A stretch of 64,000 nucleotides of DNA from JALOLG01 sp963722415 (GTDB taxonomy: Bacteria > Actinomycetota > Acidimicrobiia > Acidimicrobiales > Ilumatobacteraceae). The position numbers and the translations under genes are program-made. A model generated the notes under the pieces. The model was not told where the DNA came from and ran no database searches. It was given only the letters and a program-made list of their open reading frames with translations. Below, piece by piece: positions 1 through 8,215 of the stretch. Position 1 is the first letter of the stretch. The number at the start of each line of letters is the position of its first letter. The DNA is taken from assembly GCA_963722415.1 (NCBI GenBank), contig CAVRNI010000054.1, forward strand, positions 87,443-151,442, in the 5' to 3' direction.

Positions 1-67
1 ACACCAGCGAACCGGTGGCGAAGAGCCGGTAGTTGCGGAGCCGCAGGGCCGCGAACGTCGTCCTCAT
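1..67 (-). CDS. MFS transporter, N-terminal fragment (cut by window edge)
   Basis: The gene starts at the ATG whose complement lies at 65-67 and runs off the left edge, so only about 22 residues are visible. They begin MRTTFAALRLRNYRLFATGS, which is the typical N-terminus of actinobacterial major-facilitator exporters (short cytoplasmic lead, an LRNYRLF-type segment, then the first membrane helix). It lies 18 bases downstream of the MarR-family gene on the same strand. This is the common arrangement of a MarR repressor with the drug exporter it controls. The family call rests on a short stretch and on context; the substrate is unknown. Confidence 0.6.
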   Translation of the reverse strand, partial: MRTTFAALRLRNYRLFATGSLV

Positions 68-85
68 GGGGATCTCATCGGCAGT

Positions 86-544
86 TCACGACCCGGCCAA
101 GAGGTCGAGGAGCGGGGCGACCTGTCGCAGCAACTCGTGGTCTTCTGGGCCGAGCTCGTCGAGTCGTTGGGCGAGCCAGAGATCGCGGCGGCGACGGTCC
201 TCGTCGAGCACCTCGCGGGCTTGATCGGTGAGCTCGACGATGACCTGGCGGCCATCGGTCGCATGCGGCCGGCGAGTGACGAGGCCGGCCTCGACGAGGC
301 AGTTGACGGTGCGTGTGATCGACGGCGGCTTGACCCGCTCGATCGCCGCCAGCTCGCCGAGTGTGAGCTCACCCGACCGCAGCAACGTGCCCAACACCGA
401 CAACTGGTTGAGCGAGAGGTCCTCGCTCGAGCGCTCGAGCCGGATCCGTCGTGCGAGGCGCATCACGCTCACGCGCAGCGCGCTCGAGAGGCCCTCGTCG
501 GCGACGGGAGTGGCGTTGGCGGGTGGGGCCGGTGCGAGGCTCAT
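86..544 (-). CDS. MarR-family transcriptional regulator
   Basis: A 152-residue winged-helix regulator of usual MarR length. The helix-turn-helix lies around residues 50-95 (LTLGELAAIERVKPPSITR), followed by the wing (VTRRPHATDGRQVIVELT) with the conserved DGRQ motif. A final long helix would form the dimer interface. MarR proteins usually repress a divergent or downstream transporter and release DNA on binding a phenolic or drug ligand. The MFS gene follows at once on the same strand. A palindrome, GTTAGCCTAAC, sits 4 bases upstream of the start codon and would suit autorepression. The ligand cannot be read from sequence. Confidence 0.9.
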   Translation of the reverse strand: MSLAPAPPANATPVADEGLSSALRVSVMRLARRIRLERSSEDLSLNQLSVLGTLLRSGELTLGELAAIERVKPPSITRTVNCLVEAGLVTRRPHATDGRQVIVELTDQAREVLDEDRRRRDLWLAQRLDELGPEDHELLRQVAPLLDLLAGS

Positions 545-547
545 ATC

Positions 548-558
548 GTTAGCCTAAC
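548..558. promoter_or_regulatory. Palindrome GTTAGCCTAAC, candidate MarR operator
   Basis: The arms GTTAG and CTAAC flank a single central base, 4 bases upstream of the marR start codon. The surrounding sequence is AT-rich for this genome and includes CTCATTAGC, which shares the TTAG half-site. Binding here would block the marR/MFS promoter. The assignment is inferred from symmetry and position. Confidence 0.45.
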
Positions 559-603
559 TCATTAGCTGTGCGAACCATCCGTGACATCGGTCTCGAAATC
601 CCG

Positions 604-652
604 GTTTGTGTCACCGACATCGGCGAGGATCGCCGGTCGCGGTGACACAAAC
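604..652. repeat. Nested inverted repeat in the marR / ABC-transporter intergenic region
   Basis: A perfect 13-base outer inverted repeat, GTTTGTGTCACCG at 604-616 and CGGTGACACAAAC at 640-652, encloses a second perfect 6-base repeat, CGGCGA at 621-626 and TCGCCG at 630-635. It sits between the divergent marR gene and the peptide-transporter operon and is not coding. It could be a two-site operator for the ABC operon (two dimers on one face) or an RNA hairpin. It has no following T-run, so it is not a classic terminator. The rest of 559-735 shows no gene. Confidence 0.6.
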
Positions 653-735
653 ACGTGGGTCGCGGTCCGACCCGGCGGCGGGCTAATCCCGACTGGTTTG
701 GTCGGCTTTGATGTGGGGGGAACTACAGTGGCGCC

Positions 736-2400
736 ATGCAGCGCACCACTGACCCAACACGTCCCGTTGCCTGGCGCCGTCGCGTCGGCGCGGCGCTCCT
801 CGTGGGCGCGCTCGTCCTGGCCGCGTGCGGCGACGACGACGACGCCACCTCGACCGACGACACCTCGATCGACGACAACGGGGTCGAGACGTCCGAGGCC
901 CCATCGTCTGCACCGGGCGACGGCACGACCGCCGCGACGTCCGCGCCGCCGGATTCCACGGAGTCGACGGCACCGAGCGGTACCGACGGCGCTCCTGACG
1001 AGGGCGCGGGCACCAACGTGGTCGTCGGCGCGGTGCTCGAGCCGACCAGCCTCGACATCGTCCACACCGCCGGGGCGGCGCTCGATCAGATCCTGCTCGA
1101 CAACATCTACGAGACGCTGCTCACCGCCGATGAGACCGGTGCCATCGAACCCGGCCTGGCGGAGGTCCCCGAGGTGTCCGCCGACGGCACGGCGTACACG
1201 TTCTCGCTCCAGGACGGCGTGACGTTCCACGACGGCCAGCCGTTGACGTCGGCCGACGTCGTGTGGTCGCTCGAGGCGCTCTCGGCCGAGGACGGCGCGG
1301 GTGCCGAGGATCTCGCCGCGATCACGTCGATCACCGCCCCCGACGACCTCACCGTCGAGTTGACGCTCGAGCAACCCGACAACGACCTGTTGTTCAACCT
1401 CACCCGTCGCGCCGGCGCCGTGCTGCCAGCCGACGCGACCGGACTCGAGAACTCGGCGATCGGAACCGGTCCGTTCGTCTTCGAAGAGTGGAACACGGGC
1501 AGTTCGATCTCGCTCGGCGTCAACGCCGACTACTGGGGTGAGGTGCCCTCGATCGCGGGCGTCACGTTCCTGTACTTCACCGATCCGAACGCGGCGGTCA
1601 ACGCGTTCACGACCGGCGACGCCGACATCCTGACCGGGGTCAACAGCGACCTCGTCGGGCCGCTGCAGGAGAACCCCGACTACGTGGTCAACGAGGGCAC
1701 CACCAACGGCGAGTTCACGCTCGGGTTCAACAACACTCGCGAGGCGCTCTCGGATCGCAACGTCCGACTGGCGATCCGCCAGGCGATCGACAAGGAGGGT
1801 GTCAAGGAGCTCTACAACGGGTTCGGGACGATCATCGGCGGACCGGTGCCACCGACCGATCCGTGGTACGAGGACCTCACCGACATCGCCCCGTTCGACC
1901 CCGACGCGTCACGCCAACTGCTGGCCGACGCCGGCTACGGCGACGGGCTCGACCTCGTGTTCGTGTACCCGAACATCTACCCGACGACGACGGCCGAGTT
2001 CGTGGCGTCGCAACTCGCCGATGTCGGGATCACCGTCGAGATCCAGACCGTCGAGTTCTCGGTGTGGCTGGAGCAGGTGTACACCAACGCCGACTACGAC
2101 CTCACGGCCGTGTTGCACGTCGAGCCCCGCGACATCGCCAACTACGCCAACCCCGACTACTACTGGCGCTACGACAGCCCCGAGGTCCAGCAGTTGATCG
2201 GCGACGCCAAGGTGGCACCGACACAGGACGAGGCGACGGAGTTGCTGAAGCAGGCCGCCCGGCAGATCTCCGAGGACTCGCCGGTCGACTGGCTCCTCCT
2301 GGGCGCCGACCTGACGGTGGCGCGCCAGGGCGTGACGGGATACCCACTCAACGACACCGCCTCGCGGTTCGACGCCTCCGGGATCACCGTCGCCGGTTGA
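736..2400 (+). CDS. ABC transporter substrate-binding lipoprotein, peptide/nickel (SBP_bac_5) family
   Basis: Extracytoplasmic receptor of a dipeptide/oligopeptide importer, 554 residues, typical for the family. It has a basic N-terminus and a hydrophobic signal ending in the lipobox LVLAAC, so it should be lipid-anchored to the membrane. An Asp/Thr/Ser-rich linker (about residues 32-95) leads to the SBP_bac_5 fold: GAVLEPTSLDIVHTAG, DGVTFHDGQPLTSADVVWSL, the FNNTREALSDRNVRLAIRQA segment and a C-terminal lobe. Two permeases and two ATPases follow in order on the same strand, so this is the first gene of a complete dpp/opp-type operon. The true cargo (peptides, glycosides, other) cannot be told. 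Confidence 0.92.
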   Translation: MQRTTDPTRPVAWRRRVGAALLVGALVLAACGDDDDATSTDDTSIDDNGVETSEAPSSAPGDGTTAATSAPPDSTESTAPSGTDGAPDEGAGTNVVVGAVLEPTSLDIVHTAGAALDQILLDNIYETLLTADETGAIEPGLAEVPEVSADGTAYTFSLQDGVTFHDGQPLTSADVVWSLEALSAEDGAGAEDLAAITSITAPDDLTVELTLEQPDNDLLFNLTRRAGAVLPADATGLENSAIGTGPFVFEEWNTGSSISLGVNADYWGEVPSIAGVTFLYFTDPNAAVNAFTTGDADILTGVNSDLVGPLQENPDYVVNEGTTNGEFTLGFNNTREALSDRNVRLAIRQAIDKEGVKELYNGFGTIIGGPVPPTDPWYEDLTDIAPFDPDASRQLLADAGYGDGLDLVFVYPNIYPTTTAEFVASQLADVGITVEIQTVEFSVWLEQVYTNADYDLTAVLHVEPRDIANYANPDYYWRYDSPEVQQLIGDAKVAPTQDEATELLKQAARQISEDSPVDWLLLGADLTVARQGVTGYPLNDTASRFDASGITVAG

Positions 2401-2541
2401 TGCACCAGGATTGGGGCCGGTGACGAAACGCCGGTCCAGGATGGAGGAGCGATGACGCCATCATGCGTTCCCCGGCCACGCAGGCCGTTTGCCGCTCCTC
2501 GGCTGGCGCCTCGTCGCTCGCATCGGTGACATGGTGGACCA

Positions 2542-3492
2542 GTGACGCTTTTCCTGCTGCGTCGCTTGGGGCTGCTCGTCGTGGCGTTCTTCGTCACGAG
2601 CGTGGTCGTGTTCCTCCTGCTGCGGCTGTTGCCCGGCGATCTCGCCGCCGTCGTCGGTGGCACCGACGCTCCGCCCGAACGGATCGAGGCGCTGCGCGAG
2701 ACGCTCGGCCTCAATCGTCCGCTCGTCACGCAGTACCTCGACTGGATCGGCGGGATCCTCTCCGGCGACTTCGGGACATCGGCGCTGAACGGCGCGTCGG
2801 TCACCGACGAGCTCAGACAGAAGATGGAGGTGAGCGCCCCGCTCGTGATCGCCTCGACCGTGTTGTCGATCCTGGTCGCGGTGCCGCTCGGCATCGTCGC
2901 CGGCGCGCGTCACCGCAAGGTCGATGGCGTGGCGTTGTCGGTGGTCAGCCAACTCGGCATCGCGCTGCCGACGTTCTGGGTCGGCCTGATGCTCATCATC
3001 CTGTTCGCCGTCCACTGGCAGATCCTCCCGGCGCAGGGGTTCCCGACCGACGGATGGAGCGACCCCGCGATGGCGATCCGGTCGCTCGTGCTGCCCACGA
3101 TCACGCTCGCCCTTGCGCAGGGCGCCGTGCTGATGCGGTTCGTGCGCTCGGCCACCCTCGACGTGTTGCACCAGGAGTACATCCGGACCGCACGCGCGAA
3201 GGGTCTCACGCGGACCCAGGCGTTGTTTCGCCACGGGTTGCGCAACGCGTCGTTGCCGATCGTGTCGATCCTCGGCGTGCAGGTCGCCAGCCTGATCGCC
3301 GGCGTCGTCGTGATCGAGCGGGTGTTCGCGCTGCCAGGCGTTGGTCAGATGCTCCTCAAGGACGTCAACTCGCGGGATCTGGTGAAGGTGCAGGGCACCG
3401 TCCTGCTGATCGCGGGGATCGTGCTCGTGATCGGCTTCGTCGTCGATGTGCTCCATCGCCTCGCCGATCCGCGCTTGCGGACCACACCATGA
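2542..3492 (+). CDS. ABC transporter permease, DppB type
   Basis: First membrane subunit of the peptide-type importer, 316 residues with about six hydrophobic helices starting at the N-terminus (FLLRRLGLLVVAFFVTSVVV). The DppB-type loop QYLDWIGGILSGDFG follows the first helix. The EAA coupling loop that touches the ATPases is near EYIRTARAKGLTRTQALFRH. The start is GTG at 2542; the in-frame codons upstream do not resemble the family. The 141-base gap from the binding-protein gene contains no gene, only a direct repeat of GCCGGT. Confidence 0.92.
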   Translation: MTLFLLRRLGLLVVAFFVTSVVVFLLLRLLPGDLAAVVGGTDAPPERIEALRETLGLNRPLVTQYLDWIGGILSGDFGTSALNGASVTDELRQKMEVSAPLVIASTVLSILVAVPLGIVAGARHRKVDGVALSVVSQLGIALPTFWVGLMLIILFAVHWQILPAQGFPTDGWSDPAMAIRSLVLPTITLALAQGAVLMRFVRSATLDVLHQEYIRTARAKGLTRTQALFRHGLRNASLPIVSILGVQVASLIAGVVVIERVFALPGVGQMLLKDVNSRDLVKVQGTVLLIAGIVLVIGFVVDVLHRLADPRLRTTP

Positions 3493-3523
3493 AGCGGCCC
3501 GCGCGGGTGCCGCGAGCGACCCG

Positions 3524-4447
3524 ATGAGGTACGTCTGGCGCTCCTGGTCGGGTCGGATCGGCGCCGTGCTCGTCGGCGGTGTCGTGGTGGCCGCACTCGT
3601 GTCGCTCGTGTGGACCCCCTACGACCCCAAGAAGGTCGATCCGGGCGAGCGGTGGCTACCGATCTCGTGGGACCACTGGTTCGGCACCGATGGTGGCGGC
3701 AAGGACCTGTTCACGCAGGTGTTGGTCGGCGCGAGGACCACCCTGCTGGTCGCCGCCGGCTCGGTGCTCATCGCCGCCGTGATCGGACTGACGTTGGGCG
3801 TGCTCAGCGCGGTCTCGCCCCGTTGGGCGGGCGAGGGGATCGCCCACATGATCGACGTCCTGATCGCCCTGCCGACGTTGATCCTCGCGCTCGTGCTCGT
3901 CGCCGCCCTCGAGGGATCGATCATGACGGTGTCGTTGGCGATCGGGATCGGCTTCGGTGTGGTGCTCGCCCGTGTCGTGCGCGGCGAGGTCGCGCGCGTG
4001 CTCTCGAACGACTACATCCTCGCCGCCGGCGCGTCGGGCTCGTCGACGTGGCGGACGGTGTGGCGTCACATCCTCCCCAACATCGCGCCGACCGTGATCG
4101 TGCAGCTGTCGCTGTTCGCCGGCCTGGCGGTGCTCGCCGAGGCGGCACTGAGCTACCTCGGGCTCACCCCGGTCGGCACGCCGTCGTGGGGCCGGATGCT
4201 CGAGGGGCTCCAGCAGTCGGTCACCGTGCATCCCGGAGCCATCGTGTTCCCGGGCCTCGCGGTGGTCCTGGCGACGCTCGGGTTCAATCTCCTGGGCGAC
4301 GGCCTCCGGGAGGCGGTCGATCCTCAGTTGCGGGGTCGTTCGGCGACCGCCTCGCCGACGTTCACGAGCGTCGTGATCGTCGCCGACACGGGCACCGCGG
4401 GCTCCGGTGCCGGCCGTTCGACGACCACGAGTGGAACCGTGTCGTGA
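3524..4447 (+). CDS. ABC transporter permease, DppC type
   Basis: Second membrane subunit, about 307 residues. I start it at ATG 3524 (MRYVWRSWSGRIGAVLVGG), where family similarity begins; an in-frame upstream ATG would overlap dppB. DppC hallmarks are WFGTDGGGKDLFTQVLVGAR and the EAA loop (ILAAGASGSSTWRTVWRHIL). After the usual end at DPQLRG there are about 35 further Ser/Thr/Gly-rich residues, longer than most relatives. The stop codon overlaps the next start (GTGA), indicating translational coupling to the ATPase gene. Confidence 0.92.
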   Translation: MRYVWRSWSGRIGAVLVGGVVVAALVSLVWTPYDPKKVDPGERWLPISWDHWFGTDGGGKDLFTQVLVGARTTLLVAAGSVLIAAVIGLTLGVLSAVSPRWAGEGIAHMIDVLIALPTLILALVLVAALEGSIMTVSLAIGIGFGVVLARVVRGEVARVLSNDYILAAGASGSSTWRTVWRHILPNIAPTVIVQLSLFAGLAVLAEAALSYLGLTPVGTPSWGRMLEGLQQSVTVHPGAIVFPGLAVVLATLGFNLLGDGLREAVDPQLRGRSATASPTFTSVVIVADTGTAGSGAGRSTTTSGTVS

Positions 4448-5272
4448 CACTGCTCCAGGTCGAGCACCTCACCGTCGCGTTCGGTGACAACCGCGTGGTC
4501 GACGACGTGTCGTTCGCGCTCGACCGCGGTCGAACGGCTCGGCATCATCGGAGAGTCCGGGTCGGGCAAGACGCTGTCGGCGCTGTCGATCATCGGCTTG
4601 GCGCCCGATGTGGCGACGGTGACGGGGAGTGTCGCGCTCGACGGCGTCGAGCTCCTCGGCCGGTCCGATCGGGAGCTGGCGAGGATCCGCGGCGACGGGA
4701 TCGCGATGGTGTTCCAGAACCCGATGACAGCACTCAATCCGGTGATGCGCGTCGGCCGGCAGATCTCCGAGCCGTTGCGCATCCACCAGGGGCTCGGTCG
4801 TTCGGAGGCTGCCGCGGTGGCCCTGGAGTGGTGCCGGCGGGTGGCCCTGCCCGATCCCGAACGCACCGTCAACGCCTACCCGCACCAGCTGTCAGGAGGG
4901 CAGCGCCAACGGGTCGGGATCGCGATCGCGCTCGCGTGCAATCCGGCGGTGCTCATCGCCGACGAGCCGACCACCGCCCTCGACGTGACCGTGCAATCCG
5001 AGGTGCTGGCACTGCTCGACACGCTGATCGCCGAGGAGGGGACCGCGCTGGTGTTCATCACCCACGACATCGCGCTCGTCTCGGAAGTGGCCCAGTCGGT
5101 GGTGGTGATGCGCGATGGTCGCATCGTCGAGCACGGCACGACCGACGAGCTCGTGCGCCGGCCGCGTCATGACTACACGTCCGAGCTCGTCGCGGCCGCC
5201 CGCCGGACGTCGTGGGCCCCACCCGATCGACACGGCACCGATCGACACGCCGAACGACACACCGAACGATGA
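4444..5272 (+). CDS. ABC transporter ATP-binding protein, DppD type (frameshifted near 4531)
   Basis: First ATPase of the peptide importer. Reading from GTG 4444 gives VTLLQVEHLTVAFGDNRVVD, then VSFALDRG. The protein continues one frame over from 4532 with ERLGIIGESGSGKTLSALSI (Walker A), then the signature HQLSGGQRQRVGIAIALACN and Walker B VLIADEPTTALDVTV. Removing one base at about 4531 restores a continuous 275-residue ATPase. The family-typical sequence on both sides makes a sequencing indel more likely than gene death. A frame-by-frame caller would lose the N-terminus. Confidence 0.85.
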
Positions 5273-5281
5273 GGTGCCGAC

Positions 5282-6073
5282 GTGACGGAACCGCTCCTCG
5301 TCGCCGACGGCATTCACCGCACGTACCGACTTCCGCGCACGTCACTGTTCGGGCCGCGTGCTGAACGCCGGGCGCTGCGCGGCGTCGACCTGGCGATCGA
5401 GCCGGGAGGCAGCGTGGGCATCGTCGGTGAGTCGGGTTCCGGCAAGTCGACACTCGTGCGCATCCTGCTCGGGCTCGACCGGGCGACCGCCGGCGAGGTG
5501 CGGTTCCGCGGGACGCCGATCGCGCCGGGTCCACCACGACGTCTGCGCGCGTTCCGACGCGAGGCGCAGGTCGTGCTGCAGGATCCGCTGAGCTCGCTCG
5601 ACCCGCGGATGACCGTCGAATCGATCATCCGCGAACCACTCGTCTGCCTCGATGTCGAAGGTGACCACCGCCGTCGGGTGACCGAAGTGCTGGAGGCGGT
5701 CGGACTCGAACCATCGATGCGGACGCGGTACCCACACGAGTTCTCGGGCGGCCAACAGCAGCGGATCGCCATCGCCCGCGCCATCGCCCCGCGCCCGTCG
5801 ATCCTCGTCGGCGACGAACCGGTGAGCGCGCTCGACGTGACGGTGCGGATCCAGATCCTCGACCTCTTGCGCCAACTCGCCGAGCACTACGAGCTGAGCT
5901 TGGTGCTCGTCTCGCACGATCTCGGCGTCGTGCGCTACCTCTGCGACGACGTCGTCGTCCTGCGCGACGGTGAGGTCGTCGAGCGTGGCACCAGCGCCGA
6001 CGTGTTCCAGGCCCCGACCCATCCGTACACCGCGGCGCTCCTCCAGGCCGTCCCCAGGCTCCCCGCCGCCTGA
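5282..6073 (+). CDS. ABC transporter ATP-binding protein, DppF type
   Basis: Second ATPase of the importer, 263 residues. Walker A is GESGSGKSTLVRILLG, the Q-loop region QVVLQDPLSSLDPRMTV, the signature EFSGGQQQRIAIARAI and Walker B ILVGDEPVSALDVTV, with a switch His in LVSHDLGVV. It starts at GTG 5282, nine bases after the preceding stop. It is shorter than most DppF proteins because the usual C-terminal oligopeptide-binding extension is nearly absent; it ends soon after APTHPYTAALLQAV. It should pair with the preceding ATPase to drive transport. Confidence 0.92.
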   Translation: MTEPLLVADGIHRTYRLPRTSLFGPRAERRALRGVDLAIEPGGSVGIVGESGSGKSTLVRILLGLDRATAGEVRFRGTPIAPGPPRRLRAFRREAQVVLQDPLSSLDPRMTVESIIREPLVCLDVEGDHRRRVTEVLEAVGLEPSMRTRYPHEFSGGQQQRIAIARAIAPRPSILVGDEPVSALDVTVRIQILDLLRQLAEHYELSLVLVSHDLGVVRYLCDDVVVLRDGEVVERGTSADVFQAPTHPYTAALLQAVPRLPAA

Positions 6074-6085
6074 CGCCGAGACCCG

Positions 6086-7300
6086 TCAATGATCGAGGAA
6101 GCGGATCGCCGCGCCTGCGTAGACGCGGGCGTGCGTGACGAGGTCGTCGATCTCGACGAACTCGTCGGCCTGGTGGGCGATCCACTTGCCGCCCGGTCCG
6201 TACACCACCGAGGCCATGCCGGTGCGCGAGGTCAGCACCGTCCCATCCGTCGACCCGGGGACGCCACCGAGCCGCGGCTCGTCGCCGGTGACCGCGGCGT
6301 GGGCGTCCCAGACGGCCCGCACGAGCCGATGGTCATCGGGCGTCGCAACCGACGGGCGATCGTCGATCACCGAGAGCTTCACCGTGACGCCGTGCTCAGC
6401 TGCCGCGTCGGCGACCACACGCGAGATGTCGACCATCAGCGTGTTGTGTGGCGTGGCCGGCACCGAACGTACGTCGATCCACGCCGAGGCCATGGCCGGC
6501 ATCACGTTCATCTGCGCCGGCTCACCGGCGCGCAGCACGGTCGGGGTGATCCACACCTCGCCGAGGTGGGGATGGGCACCGTGCGTCGTTTGCACCTCGC
6601 GTTCGAGAACGCCGAGCGCGGCGATCGCCGCGGCGGCTGCACGGTTCGGGTTCCTGCCCTCGAACGGCATCGCGCCGTGCGCCATCTTGCCGTGGAAGTC
6701 GAGTCGCAGGCGGAGCGCCCCCTTGGCGACGTGACAGATCTCGCCCCCCTCGGGCTCACAACAGATCACGGCGTCGACGCCTTCGGCGTGACCACGCGTC
6801 ACGAAGTCCTTGGCGCCGATCATCATGCCTTCCTCGTCGACGAGCGCGCCGAGCACCAACCGCCCGGAGAACGAACCGTGACGTTGGACGGCATCGGCGG
6901 CGAACAGCATCGCCGCCAGCCCACCCTTCATGTCGGCCGCGCCGCGGCCCCACAACCGGCCGGCGGAGATCTCCCCACCGAACGGGTCGACGCTCCACGT
7001 CGAGTGGTCGCCCTCGGTGACGACGTCGGTGTGCCCTTCGAACATCAACGTCGGGCCGGGGCGGTCGCCGTCGACGACGGCGATCACGTTCGGACGACCC
7101 GGTGCCACGACGTCGATCTGCGGTGACCAGCCGAAGTAGCGCATCTGGTCGGCAACCAGTTCGGCGACCGGTTCCTCGTTGAGACCGCGATCCGGGTCGA
7201 AGACGCTCGGGATCCGCACGAGCTCCTGGGTGAACGCGATCAGCCGAGCGGTGTCGATGTCAGGGGTGTCGATGTCAGGGGTGTCGATGTCGTTGTTCAT
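6086..7300 (-). CDS. M20-family metallopeptidase/deacylase (ArgE/DapE-like)
   Basis: Zinc-dependent amidohydrolase of 404 residues, the usual M20 length. Metal-site motifs are MFEGHTDVV, WGRGAADMKGG (bridging Asp) and DEEGMM (catalytic Glu), with further ligands at CCEPEGG and near the C-terminus (WIAHQADEFVEI). The dimerisation domain lies around residues 190-310. Such enzymes remove N-acyl groups or cleave dipeptides in the cytoplasm. The gene is convergent with the peptide-type ABC operon, ending 13 bases from it, so processing imported peptides is plausible but unproven. The first residues are a DIDTP repeat encoded by a 15-base tandem repeat, which is unusual for the family. Confidence 0.88.
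   Translation of the reverse strand: MNNDIDTPDIDTPDIDTARLIAFTQELVRIPSVFDPDRGLNEEPVAELVADQMRYFGWSPQIDVVAPGRPNVIAVVDGDRPGPTLMFEGHTDVVTEGDHSTWSVDPFGGEISAGRLWGRGAADMKGGLAAMLFAADAVQRHGSFSGRLVLGALVDEEGMMIGAKDFVTRGHAEGVDAVICCEPEGGEICHVAKGALRLRLDFHGKMAHGAMPFEGRNPNRAAAAAIAALGVLEREVQTTHGAHPHLGEVWITPTVLRAGEPAQMNVMPAMASAWIDVRSVPATPHNTLMVDISRVVADAAAEHGVTVKLSVIDDRPSVATPDDHRLVRAVWDAHAAVTGDEPRLGGVPGSTDGTVLTSRTGMASVVYGPGGKWIAHQADEFVEIDDLVTHARVYAGAAIRFLDH
7251..7291. repeat. 15-base tandem repeat inside the M20 N-terminus
   Basis: The unit GTGTCGATGTCAGGG (plus-strand sense) occurs twice in full and once for 11 bases. It keeps the reading frame and encodes repeated DIDTP just after the start codon. Slippage could change copy number without breaking the gene. 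Confidence 0.9.
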
Positions 7301-7372
7301 GCGTGGCTACGCCGGACGCGGCGTCGGTGCTCGTGCACGACCATCTCAGTTTCCCGTCTCATGATGCCGGTC

Positions 7373-8176
7373 TCATGATGGAGGTTCGAAGCGGCCGTCG
7401 GCGGCGGTCCAGCCACCGTCGACGAAGATCGTCGTGCCGGTGACGTAGCTGCTCGCATCCGATGCAAGGTAGACCACGGCACCGACCATCTCGGCGGGCT
7501 CGGCCCAGCGTCGAAGGATCGTCTTGTCGGCGTAGGCGGCGTGCCATGCCGGCTGGGCCTTGATCGGCGCGGTGAGTGGCGTCTCGACGACGCCGGGGGC
7601 GACGGTGTTCGCCCGCACGCCGAACGGTCCGAGCTCGGCCGCCAACGTCTTGAACAGCATGATCGTCGCCGCCTTCGTCGCCGCGTAGGCACCCTGGCCC
7701 GGCTCCGTCGTCTGTGACCGGATCGACGAGAACCCGATCATCGATCCGCGACCCGCCGCGGCCATGACGCCTCCGAAGGCGCGGCACAGTCGGAACGTGC
7801 CCTTGATGTTGAGGTCGACGACCCGATCGAGGTCGTCGTCGGTGTAGTCGACGATGCGCTTGCGGACGTTCACGGACGGCGTCGTCACGAGGATGTCGGG
7901 CGGGCCGAGCTCGCGACTGGCGGCCTCGACCGCCTTGCCATCGGTGAGATCGAGCTCGAACGTCGACGCCGATGCGCCGATGCCGTCAGCGGTCGACCGG
8001 GCGGCGTCGGGACGCGAATCGGCGCAGATCACCGCCGCACCGAACGCGGCCAGCCCCTCGGCGACCGCGGCGCCGATGCCGCTCCCCGCTCCCACGACGA
8101 GTGCCGTGCGGCCATCGAGACGGAACAGCTGCTCGTACGGAGTCACCGCTCGGACGGTATCCGCCTCATCGCCCAT
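7373..8176 (-). CDS. Short-chain dehydrogenase/reductase (SDR)
   Basis: Classical SDR of about 267 residues from ATG 8176 (MGDEADTVRAVTPYEQLF). The NAD(P)-binding glycine motif is VVGAGSGIGAAVAEG, the catalytic Ser is in GFSSIRSQ, and the YxxxK motif is YAATKA. The C-terminus (YLASDASSYVTGTTIFVDGG) is also standard. ICADSRPD after the second beta strand has an acidic residue, favouring NAD(H). It lies 72 bases upstream of the M20 gene on the same strand and is probably co-transcribed with it. The substrate is unknown. In-frame codons further upstream overlap the copper-ATPase promoter and are unlikely to be translated. Confidence 0.88.
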   Translation of the reverse strand: MGDEADTVRAVTPYEQLFRLDGRTALVVGAGSGIGAAVAEGLAAFGAAVICADSRPDAARSTADGIGASASTFELDLTDGKAVEAASRELGPPDILVTTPSVNVRKRIVDYTDDDLDRVVDLNIKGTFRLCRAFGGVMAAAGRGSMIGFSSIRSQTTEPGQGAYAATKAATIMLFKTLAAELGPFGVRANTVAPGVVETPLTAPIKAQPAWHAAYADKTILRRWAEPAEMVGAVVYLASDASSYVTGTTIFVDGGWTAADGRFEPPS

Positions 8177-8179
8177 CTG

Positions 8180-8210
8180 TTGACAACATACCCATACCCC
8201 CCTAGGGTAT
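8180..8210 (+). promoter_or_regulatory. Copper ATPase promoter with CsoR-like operator
   Basis: TTGACA at 8180-8185 is followed after 17 bases by TAGGGT at 8203-8208, a good sigma-70 promoter. The -10 overlaps the near-palindrome ATACCCCCCTAGGGTAT (8194-8210), which has the ATACCCC/GGGTAT form of CsoR copper-repressor sites. Seven bases after the -10 lies the A of ATG 8216, so the transcript may be leaderless. CsoR itself is not in the window. The assignment is by motif resemblance. Confidence 0.65.
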
Positions 8211-8215
8211 ATGGA

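Noticed and set aside
2461..3527. Long overlapping frames on both strands over dppB
   Set aside because: They lack family features and follow the third-position GC shadow of the permease.
4444..5272. Programmed ribosomal frameshifting in the dppD-like gene
   Set aside because: No slippery heptamer at 4531, and similar shifts occur in many unrelated genes, which points to sequence error.
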